Shown one piece after another: positions 54,458 through 63,724 of a stretch of 64,000 nucleotides of DNA. Made by a program: the position numbers and the translations under genes. Below the pieces are notes generated by a model. That model ran no database searches. It was given only the letters and a program-made list of their open reading frames with translations, and was not told where the DNA came from. Within the stretch, counting starts at the first letter, position 1; every line of letters starts with the position of its first letter. The stretch comes from UBA6170 sp942491385 (GTDB lineage Bacteria; Chloroflexota; Anaerolineae; Anaerolineales; Anaerolineaceae): contig CALOAF010000005.1 of the NCBI GenBank assembly GCA_942491385.1, positions 62,001 to 126,000 on the forward strand. Reading direction: 5' to 3'.

Positions 54458-54883
54458 ATGAACCAGCAATTAATTGCGAAGTTGAATCGGGCATTCAAAT
54501 TAACACATGATCTTGTCATACATCTTGATGAAATGTCTTTGAATTTAGATTTACCAAACCTGCCATCCAATCGTATTTCAAGTCAATTGTGGTGTATCGT
54601 CGGTGCACGTGAAAGTTATATTAAAGCAATTGAAATGGGTGAATGGCAAGGATTCTCGTGTAGTCTTGTTACTCCAAAAGTTAAGAAATCTGTGCTTGAA
54701 GCTTTGGAAGAAACTGACATGAAATTGAATGAAATTAATTTCAAGGAGTTGACTGACGTACAACTTGACCTCGTCTTCAATCTCCTTGAGCACGAAATCC
54801 AACACCATGGACAACTTATTCGTTTCGTTTATGCAAATGAACTTTCCTTCCCGGAAAGTTGGCATAGCCGCTACACCGTATAG
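54458..54883 (+). CDS. DinB-like protein
   Basis: A 141-residue helical protein. The C-terminal HEIQHHGQLIRFVYANEL is the DinB signature with the paired His. The N-terminal helix has LTHDLVIHLDEM. The middle His is replaced or shifted: the expected H in the second helix is not clear, as SSQLWCIVGARESYI takes its place. The function is unknown. It starts 21 nt after the first DinB gene. Confidence 0.7.
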   Translation: MNQQLIAKLNRAFKLTHDLVIHLDEMSLNLDLPNLPSNRISSQLWCIVGARESYIKAIEMGEWQGFSCSLVTPKVKKSVLEALEETDMKLNEINFKELTDVQLDLVFNLLEHEIQHHGQLIRFVYANELSFPESWHSRYTV

Positions 54884-55480
54884 TCAAATCGTGATTTAAG
54901 GTTTTGTGGAGAAATGAAAAACGCGAAAATCATTTTGAATTGGACTCACCTACCAATACCCGCCCTGTGGTAATCTCCCTGCAGTGTCAATTATTATGTC
55001 AGGTTTCGCCAACCATGAAACTGGCCATGCTGGAGTAGATACACCAGACGCTGAAAATCCTGAGGTAACCGTCCCTACAGTTTCAATTGTTCCACCTCCA
55101 CCTGTCAGGTTTCAAGGACCCACATCCAGTAGAGTACGACCATGGCCGATAAAAGCTGCTATGCTCTCTTCAAGTTGCCTTGAATGACTTGCGTTTGACC
55201 ACCTGGGATCATACTAATTGGTGTCTTGATTCTCAAACAGCGACAACTGATCGAAACCAAATGCAGCGGGTTATTTCATGTCTTGGGATATGGTCCCTGG
55301 GAGCGTGCATTTTCCGGCAGCTGAATTGTCGACTGGAGGACTCTGAACGGCAGTAGAGAGATATTTGGGGGGTTCTGGATCTGTAGGATGACAGGCTGAG
55401 TTTTCAATATTTGCAGAATTGGGCATCCAGGGTTTTTTGCATTGGGCACTCACATTGAAAAACAATGTTTGATCCTTGCA
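54884..55480. other. Intergenic stretch with unidentified minus-strand coding traces
   Basis: About 600 bases without an intact gene. On the minus strand, 55465-55271 reads a Cys-containing peptide (MFFNVSAQCKKPWMPNSANI, Pro-rich after it) and 55115-54960 reads a Gly/Thr/Val-rich one (GTIETVGTVTSGF). Both look like parts of a secreted protein that has decayed, but I cannot name it. Confidence 0.3.
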
Positions 55481-55610
55481 AACCTATCGATTAGTTTTCT
55501 CGAGTTTCCGTCCATGAATAATTAGTTCGGAAAGATGATCCAGGTCCTGCCATCATTTTTAGAATGGATTGTAGCTATGTCAGAGTCTCGTATAATTAAT
55601 AAAAGGGAAC
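55480..55610 (+). repeat. Recurring module, copy F (shortened)
   Basis: CGATTAGTTTTCTCGAGTTT corresponds to GTCGAGTAGTTTTCTTGG of copy C, and TCAGAGTCTCGTATAATTAATAAAAGG to its promoter end, with TATAAT at 55591-55596. The site after TATAAT is AATAAAAGG, without GTTAGGC. The amidase remnant follows. Confidence 0.5.
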
Positions 55611-55692
55611 TATACTCAAAAATTCCACAGAAAGTAATCAATTAAAACCCCAATTATTTAATTTATTTATAATATTTTTAGGGGTAACAGTA

Positions 55693-56287
55693 ATGTGTGC
55701 ATTATTTACCTCCTCAATCTCAGCCACTAGCGGTGATCTTATAGGCAAGAAAATATGTATTGATCCAGGACATGGTGGTTCTGATCCGGGTGCTATTAAC
55801 AATGAATTCGGTTTGTTTGAAAGCACAATCAATCTTGATGTTTCATACGGTCTAAAATGGTTGCTCGAAAACGAAGGGGCTGAAGTAGTACTAACTCGCA
55901 CAGATGATTCTTATAAAGATAATAATGATCGTTATACTTTTTGCAATAGTGAAGCAGCGACAATTCTGATATCAATACATACAAATAGCGTAGTGGACCC
56001 AAGTGGGGTCCCAATGGCGCTCTATTTTCCAGATGATGATGACAGAGCCGAAGGCGGCACTGTCGGAAACACTAGATCTTTTTTTGCCTTTCGGGTTGGA
56101 TTGGTTTGCATCTGGCGTTCTTTTGAAAAGCAATATGCCTGCAGCAATGCTGGAACCCTTATTCATGTCAAATCCGGACGAGGCAGCGATTTTAGTTGAA
56201 AATATTTTCGATGATCCAAATGATAATATATTTAACGATGGGTGTAACAACTTCGATTGTCGGCGTGGAGAAATTGCATACTCCTAG
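55693..56287 (+). pseudogene. N-acetylmuramoyl-L-alanine amidase (Amidase_3), broken
   Basis: The first frame (55693-56199) has the zinc amidase start IGKKICIDPGHGGSDPGAIN (His ligand), the Glu ligand in NEFGLFESTINLDVSYGL and the second His in ILISIHTNSVVDPSG. After DDDDRAE the true continuation moves to another frame: LLKSNMPAAMLEPLFMSNPDEAAILVEN, with the catalytic Glu in MLEPLFMSNP. About 40 residues between the two are missing or scrambled. The protein would cut the amide bond between MurNAc and the peptide. It lacks an ordinary signal peptide in this form. Confidence 0.7.
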
Positions 56288-56653
56288 AGAACGTGTAGTC
56301 TTTCAATGATACATGATAAACTTTACCCATCACCTGCCAATAACACCTGCGCAATAATAGCTCAACTACGACGGACTTATCGCTAAAAGCGTAACCAAAC
56401 CTGACGATCCGAAGAGAATAGGTATTTGTAATATTGATGGGGATTTGTAAGATAGCCAATTTAATGATGATGAAGAAAGTCCGCATTTATAAAGTGTTGA
56501 TAAAGATAGATGAAGTTGAGATTATAACTGATCGTTTCGGAGGAATATAGTCTTGTTTTCCTACACCCCGAATCCCATGGAATAAAATTGGCTGGGATGA
56601 TTGCTGGTGGTCAGGGACTTTAGAAAAACGGGATATTGTTTATTAGGAGAAAA
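56288..56653. other. Intergenic stretch, short coding traces only
   Basis: No intact gene. Near 56569-56622 the plus strand reads PESHGIKLAGMIAGGQGL and a stop, which looks like the end of a small protein I cannot name. A ribosome-binding AGGAG at 56645 belongs to the next gene. Confidence 0.3.
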
Positions 56654-57382
56654 ATGGCATCAAATCAGAGGACGAATATATCAACCAAATGGCAGCCCAA
56701 AAAACGTGATCTTGGATTGGCTGCCCTTATCGCTTTGTTGTTACCCATCATCGCAGGTCAACTTTACGGATGGACAGGTGCACTCCTACCCATGCTTTTA
56801 TATTATGGTCTGGCATGGGGTTTGGTCAAATGGCGACGTGGTTCAACAGGATATTTCAATCCATTTCCAAAACATATAACGATCTTCTTTTATATTAATG
56901 TAGGCGTTATTATTAGCAGCCTGGTATGCGCTTACCTGGCAAGAAATATCTTTTTAGAAAGCAACACGATTGGCATATTGATCACAGCCTTGATCTGGGC
57001 ACCTCTCAATGCGGCCACAGAACAACTGCTCTGGATCTACCTTTTCGAAGCCTGGGATTTATATCCCACAAAACATCGTCTTGCTTACCGTCTGATTGGG
57101 TTAACCCTGTTTGCTGCCTTCGTTGGTTTGATTCACACCATGTTCTGGGCAAAATTCCTAACGACAGTCGAACCAAATCAGTTGTTTGGCGTGATTTTCA
57201 TCCTGTTGACAAGTGTGTCCGGTTTCCTGCATCTGGTGGTATGGCGGAAATCCAACCACATGATACTAACCTTCATCCCGCATTTTGAACCTGATCCAAT
57301 TTTCTGGACGGAGTTTAACAATCGCTTCATATTTAATTCACTAATCAATTCGATAATCTCTAAGAAATATGGCTTTTCCTGA
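56654..57382 (+). CDS. CPBP-like membrane protein with weak motifs
   Basis: About 242 residues from the ATG at 56654, preceded by TAGGAG. Six or seven membrane helices are visible. NAATEQLLWIYLFEAWDL stands where CPBP proteases have EExxxRG, keeping one Glu and losing the second (Gln) and the Arg. GLIHTMFWAKF and SGFLHLVVW hold the later His residues. The last 50 residues (FEPDPIFWTEFNNR onward) look less regular and may follow a further frameshift. Catalysis is doubtful. It is unrelated in detail to the CPBP gene at 51958. Confidence 0.55.
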   Translation: MASNQRTNISTKWQPKKRDLGLAALIALLLPIIAGQLYGWTGALLPMLLYYGLAWGLVKWRRGSTGYFNPFPKHITIFFYINVGVIISSLVCAYLARNIFLESNTIGILITALIWAPLNAATEQLLWIYLFEAWDLYPTKHRLAYRLIGLTLFAAFVGLIHTMFWAKFLTTVEPNQLFGVIFILLTSVSGFLHLVVWRKSNHMILTFIPHFEPDPIFWTEFNNRFIFNSLINSIISKKYGFS

Positions 57383-57625
57383 TTGTAAAGCTGTTTTTAA
57401 CTTCTTGATTTGACTTTGAATAACGAATAAAAAAAGAACTCCTACTATTTCAAAATTTCAAAGGTTATAATAAAACAGTAAATACTTTCTTAGAATTAGG
57501 ATAATCTTCTTTGAAGAGGTCTCAAGTATGTTCTTATGAGAAGTTCAATTATATATTTTAGCAAGGGCACTACTCAAGCATAAATTGGTTAGGGATTGAT
57601 TGGAGTAACAAGGAGGAGTTAGAAA
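57383..57625. other. AT-rich spacer, no gene
   Basis: About 240 bases between a CPBP-like gene and a broken hydrolase. AAGGAGGAG at 57610-57618 is a strong ribosome binding site for the broken gene that follows. Nothing else stands out. Confidence 0.4.
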
Positions 57626-58190
57626 ATGGGTGAAATTGTATTATTCCCATCATGCACTAGGATTATTACCAGGTGTGACAGACTTCATAGATCAACTGAA
57701 ACATGCCGGCCATATTGTCCATACACCGGATTTATTCGAGTCGCACTTTCAATTCCATTCAGGATGGGATGGGATATGTCGAACAAATTGGATTTGAGGA
57801 TTTCATGGACCGTGGAAAACGAGTTGTACAGGAACTTTCAATAAATTGGTTTATGCCAGTTTCTCACTCGGTGTATCCCTGCTCCAGATGTTGGCACAAA
57901 CCAGACCAGGATCCCAAGGGGCGTTATTTTTCTATTCCTGTGTTCCTCACACTGAGTTGTAGCGATCTGGACAAAAGAATTACCAGTGGATGTGCTATGG
58001 ATGCTGACCCCTATTTTGTGGACGAAGGGGACATTGAAGCTGCCTGAGGAACTCATCGAATCAGCTGAGAATGGACAAATGTTTCTTTATCAGTAACCAG
58101 CATTACTTTGCGGATAGCTCGCAGCCTTCCTTTGACCCCGCTACCACCAAACTCCTGTTGAAACGTGTGTTGATTTCCTTGAAATGTTAA
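57626..58190 (+). pseudogene. Dienelactone-hydrolase-family gene, broken by several frameshifts
   Basis: The start MGEIVLF is good, but the frame is lost at once. Pieces in all three frames give HHALGLLPGVTDFIDQLKHA, GHIVHTPDLFE, NSIQDGMGYVEQIGFEDFMD, YASFSLGVSP (the nucleophile elbow GxCxG-like position, here FSLGV), AQTRPGSQGALFFYS, MDADPYFVDEGDIEAA and GQMFLY. Order and spacing match the small DLH-like proteins of soil bacteria. A functional protein cannot be made from the sequence as given. The breaks are too many for one consensus error. Confidence 0.7.
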
Positions 58191-58239
58191 ATTAGAGAAT
58201 TACCTTGTGATAATAATTATGGAGAAACAATTAAATAGT

Positions 58240-58820
58240 AGCAAATAATCCGAAAGTGAATGCATTTATAAACCGAGAAAAGACCTGGCAGGAAGAATTT
58301 AAAGAAATTAAGAGAAATCATTCTGGGCTGTGACCTGACCGAAGAATTGAAGTGGGGTGTTCCTTGCTACACGTTTCAGGAAAAAAACATCGTTTTAATC
58401 CATGGTTTCAAAGAATATTGTGCGATTTATTCGTCAAAGGGCTTTACTAAAAGATCCCAATCATATTCTCATCATTCAAACGGAGAATGTCCAGGCTGCC
58501 CGACAGGTCCGCTTCACAACTTACATGAAATAGTTCAGCTTGAGTCCATTCTTGGGTAAAGAATTACATTAAGGAAGCAATTGAGTGGAAAAAGCCGGTC
58601 TGAAGGTGGATTTTTAAAAGACCGCAGAATTTTGAACATGACAGAAGAATTTCAATTGGTTTTGGATGAAATGCCTGATTTGAAAACAGCCTTTGAATCA
58701 CTAACCCCAGGTCGTCAAAAGAGCCTATTTGCTTACTTTTCCTCCCCAAAACAATCCAAAGCACAGTGGCGAGGTTTGAAAAATCTATACAGCAAATATT
58801 GAAGGAAAGGGATTAAATGA
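58240..58820 (+). pseudogene. YdeI/OmdA-type (DUF1801) gene, broken
   Basis: Pieces in different frames read NPKVNAFINREKTWQEEFKE, LTEELKWGVPCYTFQEKNIV, LIHGFKEYCAI, GALLKDPNHILIIQTENVQAARQ and, after stops, VEKAGLKVDF and EEFQLVLDEMPDLKTAFESLTPGRQKS. This is the order of the YdeI/bacteriocin-protection family: a DUF1801 domain, then an OmdA domain with the repeated 'P..l...l......A...f..l....rk.yl.yi' pattern. At least three breaks are present. The function of intact relatives is not established. Confidence 0.7.
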
Positions 58821-59253
58821 CTAGGAAAGCTAAACGAGAAAAAAGTTTTTAGATCACTAATCCAACAGATATAATATTATTTGAAATACAGGTAATTGGA
58901 AGTTATTCTACAGAAAATGATGCAATTAAGTTAGTATTATCAAAGCGTAATCTTGACGGTCGCTGGATTATGGATACATGATATCCCATTGATATGCGTT
59001 GGTCGTGATCAACGAAAGAGTAAGTCAGCCCACTAACCACTGGATCACCCTGTGAGCCTTAAGTGTACAAGATTGAGGTTTTAGATTAATAAGATTTATA
59101 CAATTATGCCAAGTCGAAACACCTAAGTTTCTGGTGACAAGCGCGATTAAAGGCGCTTTATTTTTTTTGTGAACTATGTCCGAACATGCTATATTGGTAT
59201 TGATAAAATTTATATTGACTTTGTAAAATAATCCTAGTAGTTAGGAGTAAATT
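58821..59253. other. Spacer with a terminator, no gene
   Basis: About 430 AT-rich bases. The plus strand has no convincing frame; ATGACTAGG at 58817 opens a reading that stops after eleven codons. The terminator at 59139-59168 is the only clear element. Confidence 0.4.
59139..59168 (+). terminator. Intrinsic terminator
   Basis: AAGCGC, eight-base loop, GCGCTT, followed by TATTTTTTTT. A short but clean stem with a U tract. Confidence 0.6.
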
Positions 59254-59691
59254 ATGACAAAACTTGAACGCACAAAGGATAACCCTTGGGTTCTCAAGAC
59301 ACCACCTGGAAAATCTGAATACACAATGCATGTTGAGGAAAAAGATGGTATACAGATGCTTATTTGCACTGTAGGAAAAACCGTATTGTCTTATGATGCC
59401 CGTTGTATCGATGATCTCCATGCCATGTTGAAAGAAGTTGGCGATTGGGTCGAACTTGGTGGTACAGATGAGCAGAAACCCGCGAAGGAAGGGACCGTTG
59501 AAGCCTGGGGAAGATCTCCGACCAATCCGGTCATTGGTTGGTACGGGTTAAAGAAGGGTTTACGTGGCAGGTTTGGCGTATATATTCCACCCTTAATGGA
59601 AGCTCTTGGCCTTTGTGAACTTGAGCACAACCCAAGGAATAATCGTATGAGGGCAAAAATAACCCAAATTGATTTGAATCAGAACCTATAA
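59254..59691 (+). CDS. Conserved protein of unknown function
   Basis: An intact 145-residue protein. It has a conserved-looking character (KDNPWVLKTPPGKSEYTMHV, TVGKTVLSYDARCIDDLHAML, DEQKPAKEGTVEAWGRSP, GWYGLKKGLRGRFGVYIPP, LEHNPRNNRMRAK). I recall very similar small proteins in actinobacteria and Chloroflexota without an assigned role. There is no signal peptide, membrane helix or known catalytic motif. TAGTTAGGAG precedes the ATG. Neighbours are broken genes, so this one has been kept or is recent. Confidence 0.75.
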   Translation: MTKLERTKDNPWVLKTPPGKSEYTMHVEEKDGIQMLICTVGKTVLSYDARCIDDLHAMLKEVGDWVELGGTDEQKPAKEGTVEAWGRSPTNPVIGWYGLKKGLRGRFGVYIPPLMEALGLCELEHNPRNNRMRAKITQIDLNQNL

Positions 59692-59770
59692 TTTTTTCCA
59701 AACCGATATTTATTGATTTCGGAAAAAATTATCTTGTTTTTAATATAAAAAGGAAGGGTGTTAAAATCAA

Positions 59771-60135
<365 letters not shown>

Positions 60136-60137
60136 AT

Positions 60138-60535
60138 TTGGCAGAAGAAGGAAATAATTTAATTGAACTTGGCGCTTTTTCTATTAGTTTGTCGGTAAAA
60201 AGACATCAATGCATCCAGGGCTTTTTTATGAAAAACTTGGTTTTTTTAACTTTCCATGGAGATCAAACTCAAAATTGGCTTATCATGAAAAATGGTGATT
60301 GTGTGATTGGTCTTTTCAAGGAATGTTTGAGAAAAACATCATAACTTTTAATCCTGGTTGGGACAAAGATGCAAACGAACTCGGTAAGTTCACAGATATC
60401 CGTGAACTCCAGAGCCATTTAAAAGAACAAGGCATAGAATTTCAGACCGAAGCAGATGAAAGTACAGAAGGACCAGCAAGTTTTGTTTTTGGCGACCCTG
60501 ATGGAAACCCAATCCTATTTGATCAACATGTTTGA
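60138..60535 (+). pseudogene. VOC (glyoxalase/dioxygenase-fold) protein gene, frameshifted
   Basis: Pieces read NNLIELGAFSISLSVKDIKA (first strand of a VOC fold), KLGFF, NFHGDQTQNWLIMKNGDCVIGLF, GMFEKNIITFNPGW, FTDIRELQSHLKEQGIEFQTE and GPASFVFGDPDGNPILFDQHV. The last is the usual 'DPDGN.i.f' end with the metal-ligand region. At least two frameshifts (near 60205 and 60315) separate them; the second is by a short homopolymer. VOC proteins use a metal for isomerase, lyase or resistance functions. A TTG at 60138 is the likely start. Confidence 0.7.
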
Positions 60536-60949
60536 GATCGTTTTCAGCAATCAGAATTAATGTTGCCATTCCCATCCTTTTGGATATTATTTGGAACCTG
60601 AATACCCAGATAGTTTTTTGACCATTGGAGTGGAGTTGCAGATTCTGACTTTGACGAAGTTTCAGCCTTGCAGGCCACGAAGGTTGCATCGACTGTCACC
60701 AAACCTGCGGTCTTTATAAATTCTCTAAGGTCCTTCGCATATTCCTTTCTCAAGAAATAACTGGAATGTTATTTTATTAATGATTTACACAGGAATGATC
60801 CTTATCTAGCAAGAAAGGTCAGAGTAATAAACTTAACTGACCAAAGAGAAATGAATATAAAACTTTATATGAAAACTTAAAGTTGGTTTTTAGATTTGTT
60901 AGAATGATCAGATAACTTCGGACCCAATTTTTCAGGAGAAGGTGAAACA
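60536..60949. other. Intergenic stretch with an unidentified minus-strand fragment
   Basis: No intact gene on the plus strand. On the minus strand 60753-60544 reads RKEYAKDLREFIKTAGLVTV, DATFVACKAE and later GIQVPNN, a plausible piece of a soluble protein that I cannot name. Its frame runs straight into the converging VOC gene end, so it is probably a remnant. Confidence 0.35.
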
Positions 60950-61438
60950 ATGAACACAACAATTATTTCACAACTTTATGATTACCACTTTGCCGAAAAC
61001 CACAAAACATGGAATTGGTACATCAATGATTTATCCCAGCAACAATTCACACAAAAAAGCGATTATTCACTTGGATCGGTTCGTAACCATCTTGTTCATC
61101 TGATGGATGTCGAAGATGCCTGGTTCTGTGGATTGCGGGGGGTAGAAATTCCAGAGGAAGTAAATCCACTTCAATTTGATGATCGCAAGAAATTACGCTC
61201 CACCTGGGATATTGTTGAAGAAAATATTCGCAGCTATCTTTCTGAACTCAGAGATGATATGTTATTTGACAAACCTATGGAAGGAGAGGATAAAGATCTG
61301 ATGATTTGGCAAGTATTGTTGCAAGTGGTGAATCAAGGTACGGATCATCGCGCACAAATTCTCGGGTTACTCCATGATATGGGAGTTAAAACCGGGCCTC
61401 AAGATTATATTTTTTACGTGTATGAGCCTTTGTCATAA
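60950..61438 (+). CDS. DinB-family protein
   Basis: An intact 162-residue DinB protein. TTCAGGAGAAGG precedes the ATG. The metal-site His residues are seen in LYDYHFAENHKTWNWYI (helix 1), SVRNHLVHLMDVEDAWF (helix 2, VRNHLVH) and VVNQGTDHRAQILGLLHDMG (helix 4). DHRAQI is the family's hallmark. The partner thiol and substrate are unknown. It stands between two broken genes. Confidence 0.88.
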   Translation: MNTTIISQLYDYHFAENHKTWNWYINDLSQQQFTQKSDYSLGSVRNHLVHLMDVEDAWFCGLRGVEIPEEVNPLQFDDRKKLRSTWDIVEENIRSYLSELRDDMLFDKPMEGEDKDLMIWQVLLQVVNQGTDHRAQILGLLHDMGVKTGPQDYIFYVYEPLS

Positions 61439-61480
61439 ATAAATAACCTCTTAAAATCAAGAAATAAATTGGAGATAAAA

Positions 61481-62128
61481 ATGGAAATTTTTCAATCCGA
61501 AGGTCATCTAGCAATCCCAAAAACCAGCAACGGTGGACAGGTATTGGTCTTACACGCCTGGTGGGGATTGAATGAAACGATCAAGAACTTCTGTAACCGA
61601 TTAGCGCAGGAAGGATTTACCGTTTACGCACCAGATCTGTATCATGGCAAATTGGCTGACACCATTCCTGCGGCAGAAACATTGAGTAATTCTTTGAATG
61701 AGGATCAAACCAATGAAAACCTGGATATTGCCATCAAATTTCTGGTTGATAATTCTCCCCATTCCTCGAAAGGAATCGCGGGATCGGGTTTTCTATGGGA
61801 GCTTATTTTGCTTTAGATCTATCAGCCAGAACCCCTGGATAATATTCGCTCGGTGGTTGTCTATTATGGCACTGGCCCGGTAGATTTTACTGGCTCAAAT
61901 GCATCTTTTCTTGGCCATTTTGCTGAAATGGATGAATTTGAACCCCTTTCCAACATTGAAGAACTGGAAGCTGGATTAAGAAAAGCAGGCCGTCTGGTTA
62001 GTTTTATACCTATCCGGGAACTGGTCATTGGTTTTGTGAACCGGATCGTTCGCAAGCTTTTGATCCTATTGCCACTGCCCCTGGCATGGAAACGAACTCT
62101 GTCGTTTTTACGGGAAACATTGCATTAA
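61481..62128 (+). pseudogene. Dienelactone-hydrolase-family gene, second copy, frameshifted
   Basis: The first frame (61481-61816) gives GGQVLVLHAWWGLNETIKNFC, GFTVYAPDLYHGK and KGIAGSG. Another frame continues MGAYFALDLSA (behind the nucleophile elbow), VVVYYGTGPVDFTGSNASFLGHFAEMDEFEP and NIEELEAGLRKAGR. A third gives GHWFCEPDRSQAFDP before the end WKRTLSFLRETLH. The catalytic Asp and His regions are thus present but out of frame. Breaks fall near 61790, 61835 and 62000. It differs from the copy at 57626, which is of another subgroup. Confidence 0.75.
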
Positions 62129-62197
62129 TTCCCAGTTGGTTATGAAGAAAGCACTGGAGTTAGAGTCGGTCAATGTTTTCTTACGGGTCGCTTGAAG

Positions 62198-63724
62198 CTA
62201 CCGAGAACGCTGCCTTCCGCTGCGGGACTTTGAGGATGATCTATTTTTTCGATCCTGCTCATTCCCTGAGCGTGGGTTTGAGCGCCGAGTTTTTGCCTGC
62301 CGATTCTTTCGATCTTCTGAAGTTGGAACGACCGGTGGATAAAAAGTCTCCTGGTAAAAGTCATCCAGCAGCATAGCCAGCAAACCGGTCTCTTCTTCCG
62401 TTTCACTCAAACTATTAGCAAGGGACAGGAAACGCTGCATTCTTTCGGTTCGCAATTTATCACGGGAGCGCAAGCGTGCTTCCAGCAGGGCGATCACACG
62501 TTCTGAAACCACCCGTTCCACCATGGCGTCATCCGGTAAATCACGTTCTTCTATCTTTAACGAAAACCGTTGACCAATGTGCAAAAGGTCGGATTGTTCA
62601 TTAATATTTACCAACGTGATGGCGGTACCACTACTTCCCGCCCTTCCCGTCCGGCCGGAACGGTGAATATAGGCTTCGGGATCTTCCGGTGGTTCGTACT
62701 GTATGACGTGTGAAAGCTCCGGAAGGTCAATACCACGCGCAGCCACATCAGTGGCTACCAGAAAACGTAGTGACCCTTGACGAACGCGGGAGAGCACTTT
62801 CTCACGAGCAGATTGAGACAAATCCGAGGTCAGCAAATCTGCATCATAGCCAAAACGCTGCAAAACAGTGGTGACGTAATCAACGTGTACCTTGGTATTA
62901 CAAAAAATAAGCGCTGAAAGTGGGTTCTCAACTTCAAGAATTCGTACCAGACTGCGATCTTTGTCCATACCTGGAACTTTGTAGTATACATGCTCTGTTT
63001 CTGTCACGTGGATATGCTCACTGCTGAGATTAATAAATCCCGGATCTCGTAAAAACTCGCTGGTAACACGCATCACTTGGGGTGGAAAGGTGGCTGAGAA
63101 CATATAAGTATTGATCAGTTGGTCTGGTAGATAAGCTTTCATCCGCAGCATATCCGGGTAAAAACCCATTGATAACATGTGATCTGCTTCATCCAGGATT
63201 AGAAATTTTAAATCATTCAGGGATAGCGACCTACGCAAGAGATGGTCGAGAATTCGACCCGGTGTACCAATGATAATATGTGCACCAGCTTTGAAGGCGT
63301 CCAATTGGTCACGATAACCTACACCTCCATAAACAGCAATGGAGCGCACTCCAATCCCCCGACCAAATAATTCGGCTTCAGTAGCCACTTGCAAGGCTAA
63401 TTCACGAGTTGGAACCATGACCAACACCTGGGCAGCGTTCTGCAAGGGATTAATCATTTCAAGCATGGGAAGCAAATAAGCCCCTGTTTTACCACTGCCT
63501 GTGTGGGATTGAATCATCATATCTCGTCGTGAAAACAGGTAAGGGATAGCCTTTGCCTGAACAGGCAGGAGCTCATCCCAGCCAGCCAGTTCCACTGCCT
63601 GACGCATTTTCTTCGTTAAATCAGCTAACCTGGCTTCCGGAAGCACTTCCGGTTGGCTCTTTTTTTCAGTTTGTGGAGGGGTATGTTCACTCTCCTGTTG
63701 CTTGTTTTCTTCCATTGTATCCAT
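62198..63724 (-). CDS. DEAD-box ATP-dependent RNA helicase
   Basis: A 508-residue helicase with all core motifs: MIQSHTGSGKTGAYLLP (motif I, about 72-88), PTRELALQ (Ia), GTPGRILDHLL (Ib), LDEADHMLSMGF (II, DEAD), FSATFPPQ (III), LIFCNTKVHVDYV (IV), DVAARGIDLPELSHVIQY (V) and YIHRSGRTGRAGSSG (VI, about 345-359). The Q-motif lies before it (GWDELLPVQAKAIPYLF). The C-terminal 90 residues are basic and rich in Arg/Ser/Lys, fitting RNA binding. It likely remodels ribosomal or messenger RNA, for instance in the cold. The gene ends the accessory region and looks intact. Confidence 0.95.
   Translation of the reverse strand: MDTMEENKQQESEHTPPQTEKKSQPEVLPEARLADLTKKMRQAVELAGWDELLPVQAKAIPYLFSRRDMMIQSHTGSGKTGAYLLPMLEMINPLQNAAQVLVMVPTRELALQVATEAELFGRGIGVRSIAVYGGVGYRDQLDAFKAGAHIIIGTPGRILDHLLRRSLSLNDLKFLILDEADHMLSMGFYPDMLRMKAYLPDQLINTYMFSATFPPQVMRVTSEFLRDPGFINLSSEHIHVTETEHVYYKVPGMDKDRSLVRILEVENPLSALIFCNTKVHVDYVTTVLQRFGYDADLLTSDLSQSAREKVLSRVRQGSLRFLVATDVAARGIDLPELSHVIQYEPPEDPEAYIHRSGRTGRAGSSGTAITLVNINEQSDLLHIGQRFSLKIEERDLPDDAMVERVVSERVIALLEARLRSRDKLRTERMQRFLSLANSLSETEEETGLLAMLLDDFYQETFYPPVVPTSEDRKNRQAKTRRSNPRSGNEQDRKNRSSSKSRSGRQRSR

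Noticed and set aside
48331..55610. The module copies as a CRISPR array
   Set aside because: Copies are up to 330 bp, unequal, and separated by whole genes; no short regular repeats or spacers.
48440..55692. A transposon or insertion sequence as the cause of the array
   Set aside because: No transposase, no terminal inverted repeats around whole units beyond the 11-bp core sites, and no target duplications were seen.
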